Positions 46,823 through 58,325 of a stretch of DNA of 64,000 nucleotides are shown here, one piece after another. Source of the DNA: Rosa chinensis (lineage: Eukaryota; Streptophyta; Magnoliopsida; Rosales; Rosaceae); assembly GCF_002994745.2 (NCBI RefSeq), contig NC_037091.1, positions 3,837,501 to 3,901,500 on the forward strand, read 5' to 3'. The first letter of the stretch is position 1; each line of letters begins with the position of its first letter. A program made the position numbers and the translations under genes. The notes under the pieces are model-generated. The model ran no database searches. It had not been told where the DNA came from and worked only from the letters and a program-made list of their open reading frames with translations.

Positions 46823-47678
46823 ATGAATACTTGATCACTACTCATTGCATAAGCAAATGCATTTCTGATTATTAAACATAACATTTAAGATGGCATATCC
46901 CAGTAATTCATTGCCTCCCCACTTTTAACATTGGAGCTAATTTATGATGTCATCCATTTTAACTTTTCCGTCTGCATAAGCACAAGATCGATCAATTCTA
47001 GTGCCAGGGCTAAAGAGCATAAACCATGATAGCCATATAATGAATTCGGCATATAAAAAGTCAATAAAGCAACTACCAAATCTCATATTATTAGAGTTTT
47101 TGAAGAACTGAAATTGTAATCGTCTTTGAACAGAAGAAACAACCTCGTATTGCCTGATTAAAATCACTAGATATTAAATCCAGTCTATATATAAAATCAC
47201 CTATTAAGTTGAAAACTTCCAAACAATATTATTCAAAAAATTAACCTCATATTGCATGATTAAGAAAAACTAACCAAACATCCAGGTTCCAAAAAGCTCA
47301 GATATGGAAGAACAACATACCAAAACAATGGATCTTCAGGTGTATTTCGACAATAGGAAATCTAAATCAAGACCCAAGAAATTCAAAGGTGCACCTCCAA
47401 ATCCAATCCCAAAATTGCAGCCAATGTCGAATCCAAATCCAACTCAGCTCTATTTAAGTTGGTAATCACCATTTCGTCGTCTGGAACCTCTCGAAGGACC
47501 CAGGGGGATCAGAAACCTTCGTCACCTGTGAGGTCGTTCTGGACCGCCGAGGAGGTCTATCTCGACCATCACTCACATCCTCGCCTTCTTCGTCGCCTCT
47601 GGGGTCGGGTAGTAGGCGCAGTCGGCGTCGGGGCTTTGTAGGGTGGGGGAAGAGAGGGAGGGATTTTCATATCGGGAG

Positions 47679-47682
<4 letters not shown>
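46823..47682. other. Spacer, nothing recognised
   Basis: No gene recognised. The segment 47460-47640 is GC-rich with a 60-codon frame of low credibility. Confidence 0.35.

Positions 47683-47757
<75 letters not shown>
47683..47757. repeat. (GA)37 microsatellite with duplicated flanks
   Basis: Seventy-five bases of GA. The 15-mer atcgggaggagggag occurs on both sides (starting near 47671 and 47768), which suggests an expanded tandem duplication. Confidence 0.92.
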
Positions 47758-47761
<4 letters not shown>

Positions 47762-47960
47762 TTTCAGATCGGGAGGAGGGAGATTGATATTGATGGTAGT
47801 GATTGTAATTCTTTAATTGATTTGAGGGCAAAATGATCGTTTACTGTTAAATTGTGTATGTGGGAACAAAAATCTGTTGCTGGGATAAGTGGGATAATTT
47901 TTGCTCATTTTGGAGCTTTAGGTCAAGGACCCTAATTATATTCCCCTATATTTCTTCCTC

Positions 47961-49880
47961 TTTTTTTTTTTTGAAGTAAAAACAAAATTATATTACTTGA
48001 TACGATTGAAATCATACATAAGGGCATTCAGGATAAATTCCGGAGCATTAACAAACCATTCAAGATGGACATTGGAATCAAAACTAAAGTTAGCCAACCT
48101 ATGTGCTATTGTATTGGCTTAATGAGGAACATAGAGAAGCTTTAAGTCCTCACTTCCAGCTAGAAGGCCTTGAATATCTGTGATTAATGCACTTAAAGAG
48201 ACAAGTCGGGGGTTATAGAAGCAATAGCCTGCACAGCAACTAGATAATCACTCTCGACGGTGGCATGAGTAATCTGCATGGCCTGCAACAATTCTAGCCC
48301 ATTTTTCAATGCAAGGAGTTCGACAAGCAGTGGGGAGGTGACAAAATCCACTCTGAAGGAAAAACTAGCTAGGAACTGACCCTGAGAGTTCCTAAGTACC
48401 CATCCCATACCACCATACTGAATAGAGGCCAGGAACGCCCCGTCCACATTGAGCTTCAAACTACCTTCCTCTAGAGTAGCCCACACCTTACTAGGTTTTG
48501 CCCAGGCCCGTTTTGTAGTAGCTAAAGAACAAGTAGCCTGTGGATATTCCTCATGTGCATGCCAAGCCATAGTCTTGGCCACAATAGTAGCACTGGATTG
48601 AGAATGACCATTCCATAATTTATCATTATCATTTCGGTTTCTCCACACACTTTAGAGTAAAATCAATAATTGATCAAACGCTCCTGGAGTCATAGAGAGG
48701 GCTCGATCTAACAGCCAATCTTTCCAACACAGAGAGGACGTGGGAATAGAGAATGGGGGAGTTCCAATAACCTCCTGAGTAAAGCTACAGTTGCAGAATA
48801 CATGCTTCATGGTCTCGACATGTGTAGCACATACCACACACTGTAGTGATCCAGTATATCCCTTCAAGGTCAAAGCCGTCCGGGTGGGAAGTAGGTTGTG
48901 AGCTGCTCACCACCCAAAGATAGCTACTTTACTTGGCACTTTGGCCTTCCACAACGCCTTCCATAACGGTCCATACGGATCACCAGTAGAAGCAGAAGCA
49001 AATAGATTACCCAATGAGAAGTCACAGGCAACTTGATAAGCTGATTTAATAGAGAAAAAGCCCTTCTTGTCAAGCTTCCACGAAAGCCTATCTCTTCCAA
49101 ACCGGCTGCTAAGCGGAATCGATAGAACTTGCGAGGCTACATGGGGTTCAAAGCAGGCATGAACCACTGCAATATCCCAAGACAAAGAGTCTGTGTTGAG
49201 CAGATCCGAGACTCTTTCAAAAACTGAATCTGTAGGTCGAGTGATCGAAAAGTGAGAGACATTCTCCAATCATCTTCCCAAATGTTGACTGATTAGCCAT
49301 CCCCAATACGCCAAAGTAAGCCAGCTTATAGCACCAACCTTACCTCCATCAGACTGCGCCAAGAATATGAGGGTCGTTCACCCATATCAGTTGTGAGGAA
49401 AGTTCCGAAAGGATAACACAGAACTTTAAAAACTTGTGCCACTAGTGATTCCGGGTGAGAAAGCAACCTCCAACCCTGTTTCGACAACATAGCTAGATTG
49501 TGAGAATGTAGATGTTTAAATCCCATACCACCTTTGTCTTTGGGCAGACACATTCTTTCCCAAGACCTCCAATGAATTCTTCTCTTATCATCAGAACTTC
49601 CCCAGAAAAATTGGCAACATAATTGTTGAAGCTCATCACACATAGACTTAGGCAAAGCATAGCAATTCATCACATAGTTAGGCAGGATTTGAGCAACCGC
49701 CTTAATAAGCAGTTCTTTACCCCCGGAGCTTAGGATTTTTGAACGCCAACTAATGAGCTTCTTGGATAGTCTCTCCTTTAAATAGGCAAAAATAGCCTTC
49801 TTGTTATGTCCAACTTGAATAGGTAAGCCCAAGTATAGGCCATGTTCTTTAACACACTGCATGCACACCGAGTATGCCTG
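47961..49880 (-). mobile_element. 5'-truncated, decayed LINE
   Basis: On the minus strand, pieces of one ORF2 run in order: the C-terminal part of the reverse transcriptase (49326-49868, with YLGLPIQVGHNKKAIF and KGGMGFKHLHSHN), a connection region (48907-49269), a zinc-binding region (48652-48873, CVVCATHVETMKHVFCNC) and RNase H (48193-48648). RNase H keeps D (NVDGA), E (ELLAL) and D (ESDYL). Stops and frameshifts separate the pieces. The T12 at 47961-47972 is the poly(A) tail read from the other strand. The endonuclease and the N-terminal half of RT are missing, the usual 5' truncation. Confidence 0.85.
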
Positions 49881-49938
49881 CTAGAGTTATCACTTGGTCA
49901 AAAATAAAAAGTGATTAACTTGGGTGTGCTGTGAGTTA

Positions 49939-50348
49939 TCACTTAGAAATCATCACCTTGACAAATTATGAGTTTATCACTATCAACATCAACCTTGCGA
50001 AGCATCTCATCATCCACTTCCTCATCAGTGAGCTTCTCTCACATGACGCAGCTCAGCGGTGGATATAAAACCATTATAATCCTTGTCAAAAACTCTGAAA
50101 GCATATTTTTAACTCCTCCCTCATAGTCAGTGTCCTTGCCATGAGGTTTAAGAATTCAGGAAAATCGATGGTCCCATAACCATCAGCATCCACTTCATTG
50201 ATGATCATGTCCTGGGTTGGGTTCTGGCCCCAGTGACCTCATTACAGTCCCAAGCTCCTTGGTAGTGATACAACCATCGCCGTCCTTGTTGAAGAGGCTA
50301 AAGGCTTCCTTGAACTTAGATCTGATCATCGGTGAGTTGATTGGCCAT
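49939..50348 (-). pseudogene. Processed calmodulin pseudogene
   Basis: On the minus strand it starts [10 protein letters not shown] at 50348. After a frameshift it continues [20 protein letters not shown], then LGTVMRSLG. After another frameshift come the second EF-hand ([20 protein letters not shown]), the third ([19 protein letters not shown]) and part of the fourth, down to the usual stop (49939-49941). The intron that interrupts plant calmodulin genes inside EF-hand 1 is absent, so this is a retroposed mRNA copy. It resembles canonical calmodulin, not the CML8-type gene at 22251-23973. Frameshifts and loss of part of EF-hand 4 make it non-functional. It lies directly upstream of the truncated LINE, on the same strand. 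Confidence 0.88.
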
Positions 50349-51083
50349 GCTCCTTTTAAGAATCTGAAATTTGGGTTCAACATTTTTTTTTTCTCTTGAA
50401 AACAAATCGAGAAAGAGAGCCCACAAACTTTCAGAGCTGATATCTTGCTCTGCTCTACTCTGGTTTGCAGTTGGACTTCCCCGATTTTTCCCAATTATAA
50501 ACATCGCACATGTCATGCACGTCCCGCTAAAACCAATCGCACATGTCATGCGTTGTTTTTTTTTTGTTTGACCAACTGTTAGTGTGTGCGTGCACGCGCC
50601 GTTGACTCTAAGCAAAGTGGGCAGAAGAATATCTATTTTATTTTTATTTTCTTTATTTTTTTAGAAGAATCATTCTCTTTACGAAATTACCACAAACTCC
50701 CACTTTCTTCTCTTTTTTTTTTTTTAATAATGGTAATTCCATTGATAATAGCGCATGCTAAAAAGGTCATTACATACTCACCCGCTGACACATAAAAATG
50801 GCCAGAACAAGGCTTCGTGGAGGAGCCACAGTAGTACATAGGATAGACCAACTATATTTGAACTTATCGCTCACTATAAAAGCGAGCCTATAAGCTATAA
50901 AAAAACATAGCAAATAGACAAGCCAAAACTACACTCGTTTAGTTCCTAATACAAGGAAATTTATTGTAATTAGACAAAAGCTACAAACATAGGTTTGGGC
51001 CAAGAGCCAAAACCCTAGCCCAAATAGAAGCTGATTGACTAAGGTAGAACCTCATCCCAACAATTAAGCCCAATAGGGCATAC
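50349..51083. other. Spacer; possible calmodulin 5' UTR
   Basis: The first 200 bases or so may be the retroposed 5' leader of the calmodulin copy. The rest is AT-rich with nothing recognised. Confidence 0.35.
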
Positions 51084-52890
51084 TGATTACACGCATTTTT
51101 ATGCATGTAATTGTATCCAAAACACTATAAATATGTTGATACTTGAGCCAATTATAGTGTAGTTAATCCAATTTTATTTGTTGTGTAGGAAATAAGCGGA
51201 ATTGCGGAAATCGAGAGAAAAATGGTAGAAATTTGCGCAAAATGAAATTTCCGACAAAAAGACGAAATAGTCAAAGCGGGTCAACATGGTCAACTCCATC
51301 AAGGAAGCGGAATTTAATTGCGTCCGATAGTATTTGCGGAAATGAATTGAGAAGGGAGATGAAAGAAGAAAAAAGAAAGAAGAAAAGAGAAGAGAAGAAA
51401 AGGAAAAGAAAACCAAAATTTAAAAAAAAAAGGTCTTTGCTGACGTCAGCATCAGAATCAACAATTCCCCCCCCCCCCCCCACGTGCTCCTTCACCATTT
51501 CTTCCCTTTTCTCTTTATTTTTTTCCTTTTTCCTTTCTTCCTATCACTTGCTGCCACATGTCATTTTCTATCATTTTCTCTTCCTCTTGCAGCCACAAAC
51601 CGATGGGAATGATCTAATTCCCTCATATACCCATAATTATCCCCATCTCTAGCTCTCTCTCATCAGTAGCCACACCAAACAGAGGCAGCCCCTTTGGGCT
51701 GCTCTCTCTCCTCTCCTCCTTCTCTATTTTCTAGATTTTTGTTATTTTTATTTTAGAGAATTAAATAATTACTCACCCAAATCATTAAGGATTCATCAAA
51801 GGCCTCAACCTCTACAAGATTCAAGATTTGGGTATTTTGTGGGGTTGTAATTCAAGGCTAGTCATGCTAGCTTCATAGCTATTTGTGACTATCCTTGTTT
51901 TCTCCTACACTTCTCTACTCTTTTCCCTTTGAATTTTGTAATTTTGATGTCTATGATTATGGGTTGTGAGTAATTTCCTTGTTGGTGGTTAGGGTTGTGT
52001 CCCTAACCCAAATTTTGTGTAAAAGATGTTTAATTTAATATAATGATGCAATTTTCATATGATGGATGCTTATATCTATTTTTGTTGGGTTAAAATGCAT
52101 GTCTAGGAGCCTAGTCAACTCTAGGGTGTGTATTTTGAGCATGTCTAGGACGGAGTTAGAGGCTTGACCCCCTCTAATTCCTAAGCTAGAAACCTTCAAT
52201 TTCATATTCGAGGGGTTATAAGCATGGTGATTTACACCCGTTGCGTGATTGCGTGGGCGGGTCGCTTAGTAGTCTAATTCCTCGATCTCTACGCCTCTTG
52301 ATGTGAATTAGTGACCCTTGAACCGGCTCTAATTCATGCCAAGTGAGTTCCTACGGCCCTTGAACTGGAGTAGGAATACCATGAAAGGGAATTTAGGTCC
52401 TTGAGTCTTGAACCGCCTTGGATACGACTACCGCCAAAATAGGAAATATGCATCTACATTAGATTAGCTTCCGACACATGAAATTTGGTAAACGAACCTC
52501 CCTAGCACCCGATATTCCCATTTATTTGGTTACACTTTTATTAATTTCTTTGCATTTTTATTAATTGCTTTACATTTCATTACATTTTGTTAATCTAAAA
52601 TCATCTCTCAAAATATTGAATTTCGACTCATTGTAGATAATCATCACTAGGCTCTTAGTTGTGATTAGGCTTTGGTGAGAACCAAAACCGAGCATTGCTA
52701 GGGCTTGGTGCCTTAGATTAACATTTTTATTTATTTTCTTTTTCTTTTCTTTGTTTGCTAAGTGTCTTTATTTCCGATTACCCAAGGATTGTGGGTTAGC
52801 CACTAATCCCCGTGGTACAATAAACTTTGGGCATAATACTTCCCTATCTTGACAATGATACGTATGCTTGCGTAAATGTGTATCAAGTCA
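51084..52890 (+). mobile_element. Probable solo LTR, 1807 bp
   Basis: Starts TGATTACACGC and ends TATCAAGTCA. The flanking pentamers catac (51079-51083) and caaac (52891-52895) match at four of five positions. The inside looks like a Ty3/gypsy LTR: a CT-rich start near 51640-51720, then a long T-rich U5, and a terminal block (tgtggtacaataaac..tgatacgtatgcttgcg near 52810-52875) like those seen at the ends of plant gypsy LTRs. No primer site or gag follows. It includes a C-run of 15 at about 51467-51481. Confidence 0.55.
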
Positions 52891-53637
52891 CAAACCAAGG
52901 AGATCTCCCGGCCCAGCAGCTTGATTCGGGCCTAGTCTGCCGTCTTCTCCAGCACCCCATCATACGACCCCTTCCGACAGAGTTCAGTCTGATCCATTCC
53001 GCATACCCACGTCGTCAAGATCCACACTGCCATGGCAGCGGTCCAATTGCTCCAAGCCATGCCGCCGACCTGCAACAAACTGAACAAAACATCGCCGATC
53101 TGGGTTCTCCGACTCCTCTGCCCAACGTCGTCGGTCCAAGATCCAAACCGCCACGACGAAGCTTCATGACGTCATTTGCAAATCAAGTTCCATGAAGCCA
53201 GCGATCCGAGAAAACCATCAGCGGGAACGAATATCGGCCCGTACAGCAAACCACCACCGTCTCCACCATCCCAGCCAAACCAAACTAACAAAACACCAGA
53301 GAGAATCCCTGACGGTGTCCCATGGGCAATAGTTTTCCTGTCCGGCAACAAACCCCATGACAATGGGCGGCCCGGAGGCCAGACTCAACGTTCAGGCCCC
53401 GCCGGACGAGAAGAAATTTGCAACCGGAAGGCCTTAGGGTTTAGGTTGACTTTGGAGTGCATCCACTTTCTTCTCTTAAGATAACGCGATCCCTCTATAT
53501 AAGTATCTTACATTCTTACGCAGTGTTTTCTTTCAGTGAAAGAAAGCTCATTTCCCAAAAAAAAAAAAAACTGAAAGAAAGCTTGGTATCGAAAGCAAAA
53601 CAAAACCCTAACCCTAGGGAGAAAGAAAAGAAAGAAA
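52891..53637 (+). other. Upstream region of the F-box gene
   Basis: GC-richer DNA with a TATA-like ctatataagt at about 53495. The F-box start codon at 53638 follows an A-rich leader. Open frames on both strands in 52900-53400 have no recognisable domain. Confidence 0.4.
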
Positions 53638-55536
53638 ATGTCATCGGTAGAAACGGTAGCAAATATCGAAGAACTCCTGACAAATATCCTTGTGTCGGTG
53701 CCACCTCATTCTGTTGCCTGTTTCAAGTGCGTCTCCAAACATTGGCTCTCTCTTTTCTCCAACATCCAAAATCCCAAGATTTCTGCTTTCTTCTCCAGCA
53801 AGACCAAAGAAGAGTCCTTCAAGTTCATTCCTCTTCGTAAGCACGAAAGCCCATCTATGAATCCCTTTAAAAGCCTTAATAATTCCGTCCCTGATGGATC
53901 TAAGTTGAAGATTATTCAGTCCTGCAATGGCCTCTTTCTCTGCCTTTGCAAGTCGACGAAAGAAAGAAGACATGATCTCGTATACGTTTTCAATCCCACA
54001 ACCAACCAATTCCGGGCTGTTTCTTCTCCAAGGTTTGGGGAAGACATGGGCGAATTTGCTTTTGAACGTTACGAATTTGGTTTTGTACGTTATGCTTTGG
54101 CTTTTGATCCTTCCAAATCGCCTCATTACAAGGTGGTCTGCGTGACTAACTTCAATGATCATGTTAGAATTTGTGGCTTTGATACCACTGTTGGAATTTG
54201 GTGCGGAAGCTTTGGTAGTAGTGGGCTAGGAACAATGTGTTTAGGGAAAGATATTTAGGAGCTAGAAGTTGGGAGAAGATGTGATTAGAAAAACTATATT
54301 AGGAGGATTTGATTTTGAGGAGAAGTAGAGGAGGGAATGGAACTTTCAATTGTATTGCTTAACTTGCTTCTTGTTCTTTCTTTCTCTCTTACATTCTTGA
54401 TTACAAGGGTACATCACATATTTATAGACCTCGATGGATCATTCTAGACCTTCCTAGACTTGTTAGATATTCTAGACCTTGATTACACTAATTCCATGAT
54501 TAATTTAGAACCTTGTCACAATTACATGATAATTCTAGAGACTTCCTACATGCACCTACTTACATGATAACTCTAGAAACTTCTTGCACTAGCTAAAATG
54601 TTCATTCTAGATCATATTCTAGATTACTCTAGCAACTCTTGGACTTCTCTTGATTGATGGAGATTATTTTAGATGATCAATGTGCATTAACTTTCAACAG
54701 ATCATTATGATGGGGGGCACCACGAGATAGACATATATTCATCAGAGACTGGAAAGTGGAAGCATCTTGATACTCCTTTCTTCCCCAGCCCCTCTGACGA
54801 GGGCGCAAACCATGATTGCAAGGAGATGGCCATGCACTTTGACTACAGGAGCAGGAAAGGCATTGTATACTGCAATGCCGCAGTTCATTGGATAAGAGGC
54901 AGTCGTGAAGCAAGATTGCCATTCTGCACATTTGGGGATGGTAGGAATGAGTTCATAAGAAACGAAAGTGATGTGCTGCACTACTTTGACGTAGGCGAAG
55001 AACGTTTGCTGCTAGCCTCCGCTACCCCTCCTGTCCCCTTGGTTGTCAAAAAAATTCCATTAATTTCCTCCCCTAGCCCTCATTATTCCTTTAAGTCTCC
55101 CTCTGAGTATCCCAGATTGGCTCGTAGATATTTTGGGGAGTGCTGTGGCCGTTTGTACTTGATTGAGACTTACCAGCATTGTAGCACTGAATTTGAGGTC
55201 ATGGAGATGGAGAAAGACTACTCTGGCTGGTTTGTCAAGTATAATGTTGATCTGAGCCCAGTATTAACAGCTCTTCCTAGACAGGATTGGAATGCTTTTG
55301 TTATCTTGTGCCTTTCTCAGGAGGAGGAAACCTCCCTAGAAAGGCATGATGAGGTTGAGGATTCTTCAACTGTTTTGTTGTTGCATATTCCTAGTAAGGT
55401 CATATCTTATAATCTTAGGAATAAGACATTCAAGACATCGGTTGAGTTAGCCAACAAGGAACTTTTTCTAGGTTTTGAAAATCGTAGGGAAGACGATGTT
55501 AACTATCCTTACGTGAAGTCTTCAGCTTGTGTATAA
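53638..55536 (+). pseudogene. F-box gene disrupted by a solo LTR
   Basis: Predicted substrate adaptor of an SCF ubiquitin ligase. The ATG at 53638 opens a frame with an N-terminal F-box at about residues 8-50 (ANIEELLTNILVSVPPHS and FKCVSKHWLSLFSN), followed by an F-box-associated region (SCNGLFLC, VFNPTTNQFRAV, YALAFDPSKSPHYKVVC). After residue 183 the frame enters a solo LTR and stops at 54256-54258. The second half resumes after the insertion (EIDIYSSETGKWKHL) and runs open to TAA at 55534-55536. The insertion plus a 5-bp target duplication would be 516 bp, a multiple of three, and the two halves are otherwise free of lesions. The gene was therefore probably intact until recently. No intron was found. 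Confidence 0.85.
54189..54699 (-). mobile_element. Copia-type solo LTR, 511 bp
   Basis: On the minus strand it starts TGTTGAAAGTTAATGC and ends AAATTCCAACA. It has a TATA box (ctataaatatg, near 54420) followed by the CT/GA-rich leader usual for Copia LTRs. Flanking pentamers (accac and gatca) do not match, so the target duplication is lost or was never formed. There is no interior sequence, so it is a solo LTR. Confidence 0.7.
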
Positions 55537-55959
55537 AGATGAAATATCTTATGTTTATGCAGCTGTTTATAATTGGCATGTAATCTTTGTTTTCTATTAG
55601 AATTTCGATTTTCAATTGTATCATTTCTTTCAAGTTAATGGTATTATTTCTTTCACAAGAGATTTAACAATGATTTAGATAACTTGCTTTCTTAGACATT
55701 AATTTACATCAAGTTAGTGGTTTCTGAACATTTGTTGCTGGAAATCTAGAAAAATTTAGCCGGTGGTTACTGCATTTTTTAAACAACTTACTAAAAAATA
55801 TCTATACTATTTCTAGAACTAACAGGAGGGAATCCTGTGAACTGCAAATTTCTTTAAAAATCTATACATATTTTGTACCCCAGCCAAGAAACTTTGTTCT
55901 TCCTGTTATGATGTATGATACCGCCACTATGCCAAAAACTGCATCACACTACACTTTTT

Positions 55960-56530
55960 AGACAACGAAATTTTTTTTCCGTTGTGTGATCACTGAAACT
56001 GCTTCACACAACAGGTTTAATGAGATTGGCATTGTATAAGGAGGTCGTACATCAATTTTTTTGGGTCCAAGATTATTGTACAACAGTTTTAAGGATTTGT
56101 CTGTTGTCTGAATGAAAAAAGAAATTCCCTCCCACCTTGCTCAAATTTGGTTCAAAATTTTGACTCAACTTGTACAACAGTATAGTTGTATCCGTTGTAT
56201 GAGAGTAAATTACAAACTATCATACAACACATTTTTATTTGTGTTGTGCAAGTTTGGAAGAAAAATAGATGTCCCTTAAAATGAGAGTCATTACCCCCAA
56301 AACGGTCAATTTTTGGGTGAAATGCTTGTAAGCTCCTACAACAGAATGAGCTATTTCTGTTGTGTGAATGTGAGATGGCAATCCTCGGCGGGAGAATTGA
56401 GTTTGTAATTCGCACTAGCTAGGCGGGAGACTTGCTTGTTGGGTCTCTAAATTTTAGGTGTAGACTATCAGACAACCAAAATTCATTTATGCGTTGTCTG
56501 AATTGATTATACAATGTAAAAAATTACATT
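55960..56530. repeat. CACTA left subterminal repeats
   Basis: The words gttgtctgaat, gttgtgtga, tacaacag and cagacaac recur about a dozen times in both orientations. They are the likely binding sites of the element's transposase. Confidence 0.8.
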
Positions 56531-57247
56531 TAATGCGCCTCTATCTATGCACATTGTCTCACACCTAGCCGTTTTCAAGACTTAGCTAGTCTTCCAAAAA
56601 AACTACAAAACCCATCTTCTAGCTTCTGAAAGTAGAACCCATCTTCTTCTTCTCTTAAAGAATCGAATCCATCTTCTTCTGGAAGCCCATCTTCTCAAAA
56701 CACCATCTTCTGAAAACACTCGACTAGGTTCGATCTACTCGGACAAAGAAAAAAAAATTCACACTTCCCCTCTCTCATTTGACTTCTCTCTCTGCGATTC
56801 TCTGAGTCGCAAACCCTAACCTCTCTTTTCTTCTATCTTCGATTTTCGGTTTTCAAGATGCGGGAGATTCTCCTGTCTCTACTCTCTCGACTTGAGATTG
56901 GGGTTCCATTCGTAAAGGAGGATTTCAGGTTCGATCTGTAAGAGGAGGGTTCTGTGTACTGAAAGAGGAGGTTATTTGCTCTACAGGTTCTCCGTAGTGG
57001 GAAGAAGAAGCTCATCAACGGAAATGAAGGCTGGGTCTTCAAAACTCCAACAAATCTCGTAAAGTTCGTGGCCGAGACATCTAAGACGATGAGATCAAAA
57101 TAGCGGTGCTCAAGCAACAAGATTAGGGTTTGGGAAAAGGAGGAGCTAAACGACTGCGTAAGGTCCTCCACCCATTTCGTCCGCCTACTCTCTGCATTCA
57201 TATTCAATTTCGGTAACGAAATTTCCTTACATTAGCAATTTTGTAGA

Positions 57248-57383
57248 AATTGAAAGTTGGGTTTCTAGACTTGAAACAGATCTAGAATTGAAAGTTGGGT
57301 TTCTAGACTTGAAACAGATCTAGAATTGAAAGTTGGGTTTCTAGACTTGAAACAAATCTAGAATTGAAAGTTGGGTTTCTGTA
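57248..57383. repeat. Tandem repeat, 38-bp unit, 3.5 copies
   Basis: Unit aattgaaagttgggtttcta followed by gacttgaaacagatctag; the third copy has one change (aaatctag). Lies inside the CACTA element, just before the L7a fragment. Confidence 0.92.
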
Positions 57384-57492
57384 GAAACTGGGATTAAAAT
57401 ATTGTGTTCTGGTTAGAGTTGGTTTGTGTATTGGGTATGTGTATCTGTTTCTTGATTGGTGTTTCCTGGTATTGGGTATGTGTTCTGGTTAG

Positions 57493-57589
57493 GATGCTAT
57501 TTTGAATGAAGATGAAGGCCTGAAACTAAAAAGGAGAAAAATTCCACCAGCTCTCAACCAGTTCACAAAGACAATTGATAAGAACCTGG
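57493..57589 (+). pseudogene. Captured ribosomal protein L7a exon fragment
   Basis: Bounded by AG (57491-57492) and GT (57590-57591). It reads in frame as a short acidic start and then LKRRKIPPALNQFTKTIDKN, close to the conserved IPPALNQFTKTLDKNL region of plant ribosomal protein L7a (eL8). Only this exon is present; the rest of the roughly 250-residue protein is missing. It lies inside the CACTA element, so capture by transposition is inferred. If transcribed it would yield at most a short chimeric peptide. The splice borders look usable. Confidence 0.75.
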
Positions 57590-58019
57590 GTATGTATTCC
57601 ATCCTATTCTTTTTGTTTCGCATGTTTCGCACATAATTATTATCTCAGTATAATGGATTAGATTGCATTTTGCTGTTAATTTGTGATTGAGTATTCAATT
57701 CATGTGTGTTGTTATGTTGGAAGAGTGAGTTTTCGGTACTGTTGCTTTGCCAAATATCAAATTGTCGGAAGTCTGATCAGTGTTTTGATGCTGGAACCAA
57801 CTATGCTTGAATTTGCTCTACTATACTTGCATTTTCTTCCCAATACTTGTATAGGCATTTTTGTTTTGTTTTCTGTAGAGTGAATTGTTCAGTGCTGTTG
57901 CTAGATAATTCCACTGTTTCGTAATAAGTTTTCTCCCCTGGTAGTTTCTTTTCCAAAGTTCATTGCAATTGTATTTCTATGCCCTTGTTAAAATTCAGGG
58001 TTATGGTAAACATGTTCAT

Positions 58020-58325
58020 CACTACTAGAAAACTTGTCTTTTACGACGCGTAAATTACGGCGTGCATTTCTTACACGTCGTAAAAGATTGTCTTTTACGG
58101 CGTGTTTCTATGTGCGCTGTAAAAGACTCCTCTTTCTGATCTTTTACTGCGTGTATATGGTGTGTGCCGTAAATGTCACATTATATTTACGGCGCACAAT
58201 GAATGTGCGCCTTAAAAGACTTTTCTTTCTGATCTTTTACTGCATGTTTTCATATGTGTCGTAAAAGACTTTCTAATTTAATCTTTTATGGCGCTTTTTG
58301 ATGTGCGTTGTAAATGTCAAAAATT
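58020..58325 (+). mobile_element. Orphan end of a second CACTA element
   Basis: Starts CACTACTAGAAAAC, another known CACTA terminus. It is followed by repeated ttttacggcg, gtcgtaaaaga and tgtgcgc words in both orientations, which form a subterminal repeat zone. No matching end (tagtagtg) was found downstream, so only one end is present. It is nested in, or was captured by, the larger CACTA element. Confidence 0.65.

Noticed and set aside
46100..47955. A single 1.85-kb TIR element
   Set aside because: Similarity of the two ends is weak and no target duplication was found.
54189..54700. Intron in the F-box gene (GT..AG can be drawn)
   Set aside because: Splicing there breaks the downstream frame, and the segment has LTR ends and an LTR TATA box on the other strand.
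56858..56900. ATG followed by MREIL, as at the start of tubulins
   Set aside because: Similarity ends after five residues, so it is probably chance.
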